Positions 12,223 to 24,233 of a stretch of DNA of 64,000 nucleotides are shown here, in pieces. The stretch's first letter is position 1. Each line of letters starts with the position of its first letter. The stretch is from Przewalskia tangutica (lineage: Eukaryota > Streptophyta > Magnoliopsida > Solanales > Solanaceae). Where the stretch lies: positions 53,545,789 through 53,609,788 of the forward strand of contig CM056728.1 of NCBI GenBank assembly GCA_029844215.1, read 5' to 3'. A program made the translations under genes and the position numbers. Under the pieces are notes generated by a model, which saw nothing but the letters and a program-made list of their open reading frames with translations, searched no databases and was not told the DNA's origin.

Positions 12223-12692
12223 GCACTTTCTCTGCAAGTCTTTAAACCGCTCCCATGCATCATATAGTGATTCTCCCTCCAGCTGATAAAAGTTATTCAA
12301 CTCACCTTTGAGCTTTGCTGCCTTCGCTGGGGGAAAGAACTTGGCAAGAAACTTTTTGGCTAAGTCTTGCCATGTAGTGATGGAGTTCGCCTGTAATGAG
12401 TTCAGCCAACACTTTGCTCTATCCCTGAGTGAGAATGGGAAGAGTCTCAACCGAATGACATCATCAGTAACACCATTGTATTTGAAGGTTGCACACAGCT
12501 CCAGAAAATTTTCTAGATGCATATGGGGATCTTCAGATGGTAATCCCCCAAACTGAACTGAGCTTTGAACCATGTGCAATATGGCTGGTTTGATTCCAAA
12601 ATTATTGGCTTCAACGGCTGGAAACCTTATGCAAGTCTGCACCCCTGTGATTGTAGGCAACATATAGTCCCCCAAACTACTTTCTGCAGGGA
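12223..12692 (-). pseudogene. Athila-like Gag, central domain (Retrotrans_gag)
   Basis: The minus frame 12675-12193 contains the Retrotrans_gag fold: FGGLPSEDPHMHLENFLELC, RLRLFPFSLRDRAKCWLNSL, TWQDLAKKFLAKFFPPAKAA, and GESLYDAWERFKDLQRKC. These are typical of Athila-group Gag. The LTR 12698-15988 interrupts the frame at its upstream end with a TSD CTTGT. Without that LTR the reading continues smoothly (LPVLRQ then VPAES) into 15989-16140. Confidence 0.9.
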
Positions 12693-12697
12693 CTTGT

Positions 12698-15600
12698 TGT
12701 TATACCCCGTATTTCCAGAGTATGTACGTAAGGGCGTTCGTATAAAAGTTTAAAGCCTTAAGTAGGCAAAGTGGCTTGGCCGAAAATTATTTTGTTCACA
12801 ACACCCGTTTAGAGTCGTTTTTCGACGAAACGTTTCCACAGCTTTCGTTGGGAAAATTCCGGCTATGTCATTTTTAATTTTTGCGGATTTTTCAGAGGCA
12901 AGCGTGTTGGACCAACGAGAGGCGCCACTTGGCACCTCCCATTAAGCGGACGTAAGAGGCTCGGTTTGGACGAATTGAAGAGGGGAGTTGGTAGGATATT
13001 TTGTGTGTTAATTGGTTAAGGACACGTGGGTGAATCTTGGCCTACACTTGCTATGCACTTGGCTAGATCTTGGCCATTGGTTGGCCTTGGCTTGTCTTAT
13101 AAATACCCTCTCCTTTGATGAACTTCTTCATCCTAAATATTTCCTAAGTGTTAGACTCCTCCTCCTTCCTTATGGTTCTCCCCTCCCCTTTGAGAAGGCC
13201 TCTTGCCGAGAGCTTCCTCCCCTCGGTAGAGTACCCCCACAGTGGGGTGGTAGAGGGTACACCCCCTTTGTGGTGTTGTCTCGTATAAATACCCCTCTTG
13301 GTAGAAATACTCTCAAAAGTATTGTTACTATGCCCAATTACCTTAGCCATATACCTTGTAGTATGCTAAGGTTATACCTATCTGAAAAGCCGAAATACTA
13401 TTATACTTTCAGTCGGTCCACAAAACCGAAATCCTAAGGAAAATCTCCATAGTTGGTTGGAGTATGGTGTAGAAGTTGGTTAGAACTTCTAAGGGTGGTT
13501 TGGAGCGGGTTGGAGCGCTCGGAGTTGGAGCTAAACCTTGCTCAGGAGCGACATCTGTACTTGAATAATTATGGGCTTATCGAGGTAATTATCTTGTCCC
13601 CCTATTGTAATTGGAAATTACATGTTGTAGAATATATAGTTGAAGTATACTATATATAGAAGAACTTAGTGTTGTGGCAATGTCCTTGGACTTAAGCACG
13701 AATTTAAAGAAGAATCGAGCTGTAATTACGTGGGTGTATTCTGATAGACTTGTGTAGTTTGACGTGTGGGAAGGTTGCCCAAATGTCGTAGGATCTTGCA
13801 TCTAGATTTATTCTCTGGAGTAGTCTAGACTTTGATAGACTTGTGTAACTGTATAGGTTGAATGTTCTGCGAGTGGCGTGTACTTGAGAAGGTGGACCAG
13901 CTAGCGAGTTATAGCCGTGGAGCGTTTGCTAATAGTCGATAATCGTCGCGAGGTATGTGAACCTCTTCCTATCTCTTCTAGCATGATATGTGTATAACTA
14001 TGTAGTGCGGTAGGCGTCGTGTATTAATTGAGCGTGGTTATGCAATGTCTTTTGACTTAAGCGAATAATAATAATCTTGAAGTAGTTCAAGAGAATTAAG
14101 AACTGCTTTTTAAAAGAAGAATAATGCTTGGTTTTAAAAGAGTTATACTAGCTTTATGGGAAGTTAGGTATAACGGCAAGAGAGATAAAGCGAACGCTTT
14201 ATTTATTTTAGAAGTTAAGGGACTTGATCTTGTAAGATAAGAGACTTAACTTAAATGAATTATATGAACTTTGTGTGAAACCTCATTCGTGAGTAATGAG
14301 TACTTGGTTTTCAAAGGGATAATGTTTCTTGATTTGAAATCGTAATGTATCGACAAAACCAACTGCAGCGTTATAAAGGAAATGTTTTGATTAATTAAGT
14401 ATTATTAAAACCGGTAGAAACTTCCATCTGCATAAGCTAAGATGAGACAAAATGATATTCCTAGATCATGGTCATTGTAATAAGATTGTTATAAACAAGA
14501 ATATCCTACTCACATATAAGGCTTATGTTTCTCAGATTGTTTAAAAGAGAATTATATTCTTAAATGAATAAGGCTATGAACCACGAAACCTTTCTAAAAT
14601 AAGAAACGTGAACATTTGAAATTAGGCAAACTTGGACGTTTGGAAAATAATGTTGTTACTTGATTTTACAAAGGTAAGTGTTTTGATTTACTTCAAAAGA
14701 TAATCACTTTATTTTCATATACTACGGGTATTGTGTGGTTTTTGTGAAAGCAACGTATCTTTTAAAGAGTTAATGTATGATGTACTTTGGGGATAAAAAC
14801 CCGAACTTGTTGACATATAGTAGAAAGTACCTTGTGTGCATAACTTGATTGTGTTGGTTTGTGATAGCCTTGTAATACTTTCTTGTTGATTGATAAGTAA
14901 ACATGCTAAGATGCTACGTGTGTTAGTATCTTGTGATGTTTGTGTAAAGAGGTTTTTCCTTTGTTGTGCTTATGTTGTTTAACGATAAGCTGTTATGATA
15001 GTATTATACATCACTCATCTCTTGAGATGATTAGGGTTAAGCCCTCCGTCTGGGGGTAGACTCGGCGGGTCGATGGACTATGATTCGAGACTACCTCAAT
15101 GCGGGTCCTGAGGGCCCGTGCGGGCTGGGAGTTCCGTTAGGATCGGCCCTTGTGGTCACGCGGTCCTGTGGCCATGCGGGCGAGTCCAGACGCCGCCGGG
15201 AGTAGCTACCCTCGATGCGGGGTTATACCTCATGCGGGCCTATCGATTGGCCTATGCGAGTGCGGGAAGTTCGAGGACTAGATGCGCATTAGATCTGCGG
15301 CGAGTGGCGGCTTTGATCATGTGATGCAGACAGATCTCATGATCTGATTTATGACCTTGTTGTGCGTAGGTTTTAGTAGTCGGCTATGCCTTCGTACTTA
15401 CCCCGTACGGTTCTATTGTGATGACTTGAGGGCGTGAGTCCCTGACTTGACATGACTGCTTATTTATTGTGAACTGTAGTTTGGTTATCATACATGTCTC
15501 TTGCTTTGTATAGACTACTATGATTTCATTCTGATTTATTTTCGATTTCACATACTGCACTGTTATCGACCTCGCTTCGGCTGCGTTCATGCCGCCGGTA

Positions 15601-15988
15601 AAGGTACACCAGTCGTTGATCCTCGCTCTTAGGGTCACAGTTCAGCGTTTGGGAAAGCTCCGTTTCTCCGGAGGCTTATCTTGGTATAGTCCCCTGTTGT
15701 TGTAGGTGCTTACATTCAGGGGTATGGCGGCCGTCCGTCGTTGTTGTCATATCATTCTTAGAGTGCAGTAATCTTGTTGTGGGCAGAAATTGTAAGAGGT
15801 TGTAGAATTCAAATTACTATTGATATATATCTGAAGTAACCGTTTTGGTTGCTTTGTCTTCTTATTTTCACTGTCTTATTACCTTGGTTTTATGTTTTGT
15901 CTTTATGTTCCGCTGATTACTCTGATGTTGTATCACTAGGGTGCCCGGGGTAAGGCACCAGTCACGGGCCCGGGATCGGGTCGTGACA
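12698..15988 (+). mobile_element. Solo LTR, 3.29 kb, inserted in Athila-like gag
   Basis: Runs TGTTATACCCCGTATTTCC to GGGTCGTGACA with a perfect TSD CTTGT (12693-12697 and 15989-15993). It aligns along its whole length with the two LTRs of the element at 18399-27647, sharing TATA boxes near 13098 and 13280 and the GC-rich patch near 15040-15310. There is no PBS, PPT or coding sequence beside it, so it is a solo LTR. The Athila-like gag frame resumes exactly outside the TSD, which dates this insertion after the Athila-like one. Confidence 0.94.
13098..13105 (+). promoter_or_regulatory. TATA box of solo LTR
   Basis: TATAAATA about 400 bp into the LTR. The same octamer sits at the matching place in the other two LTRs of this subfamily (18794 and 24641), and a second TATAAATA follows about 180-190 bp later in all three. 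It is a candidate pol II start for the retrotransposon; which of the two is used cannot be told. Confidence 0.5.
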
Positions 15989-16140
15989 CTTGTCTTAAGA
16001 CAGGCAGTAACTCATCATCCACCAAATTTTTATTTCGCTGATCTCTCATTGCTAAGAAATTAGCAATTCTCTTTTCTTTCATGTTCTGTCTGCATAATCT
16101 CTCAGTCTCAGGGTTCAGAGGGATAGGAATGGCAGCTCCT
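15989..16140 (-). pseudogene. Athila-like Gag, N-terminal piece
   Basis: Read on the minus strand this gives AAIPIPLNPETERLCRQNMK, then ANFLAMRDQR and DDELLPVLRQ, the usual start of Athila Gag, joining in frame to the sequence at 12692 once the solo LTR is set aside. A stop (TGA) lies just upstream of AAIPIPL after a possible Met, so the true initiation codon is unclear. It sits about 145 bp downstream of the PBS in element order. Confidence 0.75.
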
Positions 16141-16284
16141 CTCCTACTTCACATAAACTAAGTTCCCGAGACTAATCAAAAACAGCAAACAGATCACGGC
16201 AAACAGCGCTAAAGCAAAAAAAACTAAAAATAAAAACCAAATTAGAAATAAGAATAGATAAATCGATATTAATAGTACGCCAGT

Positions 16285-16301
16285 CCCCGGCAACAGCGCC
16301 A
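16285..16301 (-). promoter_or_regulatory. Primer binding site for tRNA-Asp
   Basis: The plus strand reads CCCCGGCAACAGCGCCA, which is the 3' end of plant tRNA-Asp (CCCCGGCAACGGCGCCA) with one mismatch. The binding site is therefore on the minus strand, six bases from the LTR that starts at 16308. A tRNA-Asp PBS of this kind is what I expect of Athila-type elements and fixes the orientation of this one. Confidence 0.88.
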
Positions 16302-16307
16302 AAAACT

Positions 16308-17364
16308 TGTTGTGATACTTCTAGATGCTTACTCAAGTGTACGTATCGATCAAGTAATAATGATCTGTAAGGTCGAGTTTATCGTCCACAGAGACTGGTT
16401 TATTAAGTACCGGTTATCTATCTTATGATATCTATTTGGTTGACGTTCTTTAGTTTGAAGATTATAACTAAGAACTATGACTAAGTGCAGAAAATAACTA
16501 AAGATTATAATACTTTGGGTTTATAACAGTTATGAAGGAAATATGGCTTACAATCTCCTCAACTATCCACTTTTTCACGTGTTAATGCAATGATAATGAC
16601 TTTTCTTCTTATTAAGTGAGCAGGTTAACTAATCTGTCATTATATTCCGGTTAGGACATACAAGAGCTCAACCTTGTGCAGAAATTTTCTATATTTTTAT
16701 GATAAGTTTTACCACACAAGAGTATTGAGAACAATAACCTTAAATAATACACAAGTATCGGTGTACTTTCGGCCACGATTTTAACCTATGTCTAAACAAC
16801 TACAAAATATTCAAATCTCCCCTCTCGGATCTCGATTCGAAATCATATACGTTATGACAATTAGTGATCAATTAATTATTAAGAAATCACAACAATATTA
16901 AATAGATCTTAATATGTTGAAGAAGAAATCAATAATCAATGCATTAACTATATGAAAGAGTTTCAAGAAGATTCGATGGAAACCCTACTAAATTAATTAG
17001 CTCCTAAACATTGTCATGTCAAGAACTAAATTACAATTCAACATAAACTGAAATAAAATAAGAGAAAGAAAAAGAACTTGAACAAGAGTCTTCAATTGTA
17101 ACCTCCTTCTTGCCTCCCAAAAGTATGATTTGTGATATGGTATAAGGTATATTATAATGAGCAGGGTTTCAAGGTTTTATACTTGAGAAAAATTGTCTTT
17201 CGGACCATAAAAACCCTGTCCAATTCGGCCCAGGAAATCTGGAAAAACTCGCGTCGGCACCGCGGTTCTGCTGCCAGGCACTGCGGTGCTAATTGGCTGA
17301 AATCACTAGCTGCTTACTGGAATTTTTACGCCTCAGTTCCAACTTTTTGGCCGCGGTGCCATGG
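16308..17364 (-). repeat. Athila-like 5' LTR, first part
   Basis: It matches 4139-5200 closely, with the same TGTTGTGATACTTCTAG start and the same CCGCGG motifs near 17258-17355. It is interrupted at 17364 by a plus-oriented LTR with TSD CATGG and resumes at 33069. Confidence 0.9.
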
Positions 17365-18398
17365 TGTTACACCCCATAGTTCCAGGACATGTATATAAGG
17401 ACCTCGTAAAGGAAAACGGGTTTAATAATTGGAATTTGGTTCTCAAATTTGGTATTTGGGACTTATAGAATTTATTAAAATTTTGGAGAGATAAATATTT
17501 TTTTGGACCAATAGGAGGGTGACACGTGTCACCCCCACATGGCCCATGTTGGGCAAGAATGACTTGGCCAAGTTGACTAAGATATTTATTCATCTCAATC
17601 TTGGCCACACAATTGTTTTAATCCTCACCCTTGGTTTCATTATATATCTACCTACTAGTGCAAGACTTCAACACTTAGAAAATTTTCATGAAATATTGTC
17701 CAAGGTTTAGAGGCTCTCGGCCAAGGCTCTCTAGAAGAGAAAAAAATTCTTCAAATGTTGTTGATAAATCCCCATACTCAAACCTAAGGTCCCTAGTAGT
17801 ATACTAAGCATAAAAAACCTCTTAAATCCCAGAAATACTACGTTAATCCGCTAGTCGCACCTTGAAACCCTAAGGCGTTGTTCATATTTTGAGTTGGAAC
17901 TTGAAGAGAAGTTGGTTATGAACTTCTAAGGGTTGCTTAGAGTGGATTGGAATGTGAAGGAAATGAGCTAAAGTTGCTAAGGATCGACTTTTAGTCTTGG
18001 ATTATATTTGGGCTTATTGAGGTAATGATCTTTGTCTTCCTAATGTAATTGAAGATTACATGTTATAGTAGTTGATAAATGAACTTGTGATATAAGGAAT
18101 GAAGATTGAGTGTTAAGATAATTTGAGGGTTAAAAATCGAGACATGACATGTTGCCATTGAAGTTGTTAATCAATTTGGTTGTTAGTTATAATCGTCACA
18201 TGTTATACAAGAAAGGGAATTTAGTTGTTATAATTGTTATGACGTATATAACATGTTGGAGTAACGACTTGGGTTAAAGAATTGAAAAATGACTATATGT
18301 TGTATTGTTGTTGATTGGTTGTGCCTTAAATGTGGTGTGTTGGTTATTGATTTCGGACCTGGAAAAATGTGGAAAAGTATGTAGAAATAGGGGAAGTG

Positions 18399-21300
18399 TG
18401 TTATACCCCGTATTTCCAGTGTATGTACGTAAGGACGTACGTAGAAAAGTTTGGACTTTAAAAGTGGCTTGGCCGATTTTACTTTGTTCACAACACCCGA
18501 TTAGAGTCGTTTTTAAACGCGTTTTACAACTTGCGAAGGGAAAATTCGGCTATGTCATTTTTAATTTTTGCGGATTTTTCCGAGAGGCGAAACATTTTGG
18601 ACCAACGAGAGGCGACACTGCACCTCTCATTGGTGGAGTGTGAAGCGGTAAAGTGGCGAATTGGTGGCCTTGTTGGTCGAGGGTTGGTAGGATATTTTGT
18701 GGTAGATGGATAAGGTGCACTTGGCATGATCTTGGCCCTACACTTGCCTTGCACTTGGCATGATCTTGGCCATTGGTTGGCCTTGGCTTGACCTATAAAT
18801 AACCCCCCCTTTGAAGACTTCTTCATCCAAATAATTTCCTAAGTCTAAAATTCCTCCCTCCCTTTGTGTTGTGTTTCGTCCAACACCCCCTCTCCCCCTT
18901 TGAGAAGGCCCCTTGGCCGAGAGCCCTTCCACTCCTCGCCGAGTACCCCACAGTGGGGTTGGCGAGGGTATACACTTGTGGTGTTGTCTCGTATAAATAC
19001 CCCCCTCTTGGTAGAAATACTCTCCAAAGTATTGTTGCTATACCCAAATTACCTTAGCCGTATACCTTGTAGTATTCCAAAGATACCTCTATACGTAGAG
19101 CCCGAAAATACTACCGTATGTCCTTTTTTGTCTCAAACCGAAACCCTAGGGAAAATCTCCATAGTTGGTTGGAGTATTAAGAAGAAATTGCGTAGAACTT
19201 CTAAGGGTTGTTTGGAGCGGGTTGGAGCACCCGGAGTAGGAGCTAAGCGTTGCTAAGGATCGACATCTATACTTGGATAATTATGGGCTTATCGAGGTAA
19301 TTATCTTGTCCCCCTATTGTAATTGGAAAATACATGTTGTAGGAATATATAGTTGTAGTATACTATATATAAAACTGAACATAGTTTTGCGGCAATGTCT
19401 TTGGACTTAAGCCTGAATTTAAAGAAGAGAACTGAACTGTAATTACGTAGGACTGTATTACAGTAGACTTGTGTAGTTTGACGGATAGGGAAGTGCTGCC
19501 CGATTTTCCGTAGGATCTTGTATCTAGATTTATTCTACCGAGTAGTCTAGACTTTGATAGACTTGTATAACCTGTATAGGTTGAATGTTCTGCGAGTGGC
19601 GTGTACTCTTGAGAAGGTGGACCAAAGTAGCGGGTTATAGCCATGGAAGCGATTTGCTAATAGTCCATAATCGTCGCGGTATGTGATTCTTCCTATCTTC
19701 TTGAGCATGATATTTTAAAAGAATATATATATAGTACGGTGAGCGTGCAGCGTGCTAATTGAACGTAGTTGTACGACAATGTCTTTTGACTTAAGCGAAT
19801 AATAAGAATCTTGAAGTAATTCAAGAGAATTAGAAGCATTTTGAAAGAAGAGTAATACTTGGTTTTAAAAGATTAAGAGTTATACTAGCTTTATGGGAAG
19901 TTAGGTATAACGGCTTAAGAAAGATAAAATGAATGATTTATTGATTTTAGAAGTTAAGAGACTTGATCTTAAAAGATAAGAGACTTGACTTAGTTGAATC
20001 AATATGAATTTTGTGTGAAACCTCATTCGTGAGTAATGAGTACTTGGTTTTTTTAAAAGAAATAATGTTTCTTGATTTGAATCGAATGTGTATCGACAAA
20101 CCAACTGCGGCGTTAATAAAGGAAAATGTATTGAATAATGAAGTATTATTAAAACCAAGAGACTTCCATCCGCAGAAGCTAAGATGAGACAAAATGATAT
20201 TTCTAGATCACGGTCTTTGTAATAAAGATTGTTATAAACAAGAATAACCTACTCACATATAAGGTATATGTTTCTCAGATTGTTTAAAAGAGAATTATAT
20301 TCTTAAATGAATAAGACTATGAACTACGAAACCTTTCGAAAATGAGAAACTTGAGTAATTGAAATTAGGCAAACTTGAAACGTTTGGAAAAGAATGTTGT
20401 TACTTGATTTTACAAAGAGAAGTGTTTTGATTTACTTCGAAAGATAATCACTCTATTTTCATATACTACGGGTATTGTGTGACTTTTGTGAAAGTAACGT
20501 ATCTTTTAAAGGAGTTAATGTATGAAGTACTTTGGGGATAAAAACCCGATCTTGTTAATCATATGGTAGAAAGTGCCTTGTGTGTATAACTTGTTTGTGT
20601 TGGGTTGTGATAGCCTTGTAATACTTTCTTGTTGATTTGTTAAGTAAACATGCTAGGATGCTACGTGTGTTAGTATCTTGTGATGTTTGTGTAAAGGGGT
20701 TTCCCCTCGATTGCGCTTAAATTGTTTCACTATCACCGATATGTTGGTATTGTACCACTCGCGACTTGTTTCGGAGGTTGCGCCTCCGTCGGGGTAGACT
20801 TCGGGCAGTGCGTGTGACCTATGATTCGATAATACCTCATTCGGGTCCTGGTGGCCTATGCGGAGCTACGAGAGTTCCAGTTAGTGTGCGGCCTTTATGG
20901 TCACGTGCATGTGGCCGTGCGGATGCGAGTCGAGCGGATGTCGGGAGTAGCTACCACCGATGCGGGGTTATACCATGCGGGCCTATGAGTTTGGCCTATG
21001 CGGGTGCGAGAGTTCGGGGCTAGGACGCGCATTAGATCTGCGGCGAGTGGCGGCTTTGATCATGTGACGGTGCAGACAGATCTCATGTCTGATTTATGAC
21101 CTTGTTGATGCGTGGGTTTTAGTAGTCGGCTATGCCTTCGTACTTACCATGCGGTTTTATTAGGACACAGGTGGGACACGTGTTCATGTGTATTCCTTAA
21201 TGCTTTTATATCATAAATGGCCGGTGAGGAAGGTATTCCACGGCATGATTGATGTTGTGGCGTGAGACCCATAGTTATATTTGAGTGATGACTTTGAGGC

Positions 21301-21828
21301 GTGAGTCACGACTTGACGATCGCTTATTTATTGTGAGCGTAGTTTGGTTATCATACATGTCTCTGCTTTATATAGACTACTATGATTTCATTCTGATATT
21401 TATTTTGATTTCACATACTGCAAATTTTTGTTGTCGACCTCGCCCGAGGCTGCGTTAAATGCGGTAAAAGGTACACGATCGTTGATCCTCGCTCTTGGAG
21501 TCACAGTTCGGCGTTTGGGAAAGCTCCGTTTCTCGGAGGCTTATCGGTGGTATAGTCCTGTCGTTGTAGGTATTTACATTCGGTATGGCGGGCCTGTCCG
21601 CCATTGTTATCGTATCATTCTTAGAAGTGCATGAAATCTGTTTGTGGCGAGTTGTAATAAGGATGTAGCTATTGATTTTAAATTGATTTATATATACGAA
21701 GGCAAGTTTTTCTCACATCGTTTCTTACTTCATAATATTTTCATGTCTTGTTTTATGTTCTGATTACTCGATGTATGGCTACTTGGGTGTCGGGTAAGGC
21801 ACGATCACTGCCCAGGTTGGTCGTGACA
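18399..21828 (+). repeat. 5' LTR of the two-LTR element
   Basis: A 3430-bp LTR with TGTTATACCCCG...GTCGTGACA ends. TATAAATA at 18794 and again near 18984. A GC-rich stretch at about 20760-21060 with many 'atgcgg' words corresponds to 15040-15310 and 26580-26880 in the sister LTRs. It differs from the 3' LTR mainly by clustered 1-6 bp changes next to CTG, CAG and CCG. Confidence 0.92.
18794..18801 (+). promoter_or_regulatory. TATA box in 5' LTR
   Basis: TATAAATA about 395 bp from the LTR start, conserved at the same place at 13098 and 24641. It is the likely promoter for full-length element RNA. Confidence 0.5.
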
Positions 21829-21832
21829 AAAG

Positions 21833-21845
21833 TGGTATCGTGAGC
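21833..21845 (+). promoter_or_regulatory. Altered primer binding site (initiator tRNA-Met type)
   Basis: TGGTATCGTGAGC lies four bases after the LTR end. It resembles TGGTATCAGAGC, the complement of the initiator tRNA-Met 3' end, but has a changed centre. The change (CAGAG to CGTGAG) falls at a CAG triplet, like many other LTR discrepancies here, so it may be a sequence error rather than a real mutation. Confidence 0.7.
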
Positions 21846-24220
21846 GATTAATCCTCGGAAAGTGTCTGACCGTATCGATGAAGTCTTGATTATCGGTGTG
21901 TTGTGCACCACACCAATAATCGTGAGGCTATAGGATATTTAGGATTGGTTTCTATTCTTCTCACTCTAAGATCGTGCCTTAGAAGTGTTGTAAGTTGGAC
22001 CTCTAACGTATTTCTTTCCCTTACCGCTATGCCTCCGCGTAGGCAACCCGGCCCGAGGGCAAGGCGGCGAGGAGGCTGCGAGTAGAGTTGAGAGGGTTAC
22101 GAGGCACAGCCCAATCATTACAGGGTAGTGCTTCGTTCGGGAGTTCTGCGGCGTCGCCACTAGCCCAGCAGAGTTTTAGCACGGCGGCGCGATTCCTGCG
22201 CGCGTGACATTTGAACCTTCAGCCCATGGCCGGGAGCAGAATATAGATTGCAGAAAGCGACCTGTTACTAGCTATGGATTTGGCTACGGAGAGTATACCG
22301 ATGTACCGCGAGTCTTGATGAATATCAACGAGAGGTTGTGCAAAGTAGTTCTTGATTAGGCGAGCATGGCACGTATGCGGGCTTATGCGCAGCGGTAGAA
22401 ACGTAGAGATCGGCGGGTTAACGAGGCGAAGAGAGGCGAGCAATGCTAGGTCCTTTGGTAACTTTCGGCGAGTCACCTCGCGTGGATTAGATTATGCATC
22501 CACCGCGAGTGGTCCTCCGAGGTTCGGGGCGTTCGGGGTATGCAGGAGTTGGTCAGAGCTCCAGATCTTCCGGTTCACAGTGTGGCAGACGTCATCCCGG
22601 GGAATGTCGTCTTATAGTTGGTACTTGTTTTACTGCGCCGGCGAGGGCCGTATGCGGAAAGGATATCTGGTAGGAGGACTCGGCCTTCGAGATCGGTGGG
22701 TAGTTCGTCACCTTCCTTAGCTATCGCCCTACAGGCGTGTTTGATTAGAACGACTAAGGAGTGAAGCGATAAATCTGAGATAGATCTTTAACCCTCAGGG
22801 ATTAGTATGTGTGATAAGGTGAGTATACCTTAAGTGTTATATTCTGATAGCATTGTGTAAATTGTGATTAGAAATCTTGGTTAGTTAACCAAGTAAGATT
22901 TGGGGGATAGAGAAGGGTGAGCCTTAGAGTTTTATACGTAGAGACCTTAGATGTAAGGCCATCTCGAGTAAAGGTGTAGTGTTATGTTTGATCCTTATCG
23001 GAGTGCATAGTGCACGTGAGCTATGTTTGGGATAGGTCCCTAAGTAGTGTGAAATGAAGAGGGTAGTTGAACTAAGACCGCTAGGTTTTCGTAACGTGAT
23101 TAGAGAGATTGTTCGGATCGGGAGCTAGTGTTTCGCGCATTCAGGGTCGGGTTGAGGCCGTGTTGCGGGTCAACCCGCGGCATGTATGGTGGTAAGTCGA
23201 TTGGTGGTCGCCGGTGGTAGTCACGAGGGTGTTAGGCCCAAGTTTAGTTAACCAGTCTGAAGTTCGTGGATCGTTGACGATGAGTCGGGCGATGGGGCAG
23301 CCCGTCGTGTTTTGGTCGGGGCCGTTTACTCGGCGATGTTGATTTATCGAAAGGTTGTAAGGCTGCAGGGTGCCTACCTTCACCTTATGACAGTGAAGCC
23401 AGTTGTAGCTATTTTCGTTTTCTAAAAAGTTTTACGAGCGGGGTTAGGAACTGGTGAGACTCGAATCGCATTCGCCTCGGGCGATGTTTGGATTTCGGGG
23501 GTAGTTGTGGGGATTGTTGTCTCTGTGGAGGAGTGTTTAAGCTACCATTTCGATTTCGAATGTCGCCTTATGAAGCCTTGTAGGGCGGAAGTGTAAGTTC
23601 ACGATCGATTGGTTCGATGTTAGCGAGTTGATAGTTAGTTCGAGCTTGTCGGTAATTTGTGGATAGGGTGTGAGTTTTGGAAACAGAGTGAACTTAGCCC
23701 GAGTTACTTTGGGCCTTTTTGAGTTCATGTGAAGAATAGGCCAGGTTGCCTATATGTTAGCATTTGCCGTCCGACTTAGGAGGCAGTACGTCCGGTCTTT
23801 CGTATTGTTATGTTTGGGAAAGTATCGGAGATCCATCCAGAGTGTTCCCAGTTAGTGATGACCACGTTAGAGATAGTAACCCCGAGTTTTGGAAACTGAA
23901 GCAGTAACAGAAATGTGGTAAGTGTTCGAGTGTACAAGAAGGGTACGACACGTAAGGGAAGAAGCGAGCATGTATGGCGAGCATAGATGTGATCATTTCT
24001 TTTGTAAAGAGAAGGTGCGAAAGAAGTATATTTTAGACCCCGGAGAGAGGTATTTGTGGTGATGTTAGAGGTGTTTCCTCGTGGACTTGGATGGAGGTAT
24101 TTGCGCGGGTGTTTCTGTGGCCAGGTGTGGCAGATTTGTTCTCGTAAGTATGGTGGTGAAGACTATACTGGCGCGCGTTTGTTTTGGGACTTAGAAGGAA
24201 CATTCGGGACGAATGTTTCT
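21846..24220 (+). mobile_element. Interior of two-LTR element, no identifiable pol
   Basis: At 22029 a short frame opens MPPRRQPGPRARRRGG, which resembles the basic start of a chromovirus Gag, but it stops within 60 codons. Beyond it I can recognise no capsid, zinc knuckle, protease, polymerase or integrase motif in any frame. The last 1.4 kb looks like spacer. The element is a deletion derivative or a large non-coding (LARD-like) type. Confidence 0.6.
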
Positions 24221-24233
24221 AAGGAGGGGAGAA
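24221..24233 (+). promoter_or_regulatory. Polypurine tract
   Basis: AAGGAGGGGAGAA directly abuts the TGTTATACC start of the 3' LTR at 24234. Thirteen purines in a row at this exact place is the expected primer for plus-strand DNA synthesis. Confidence 0.88.
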
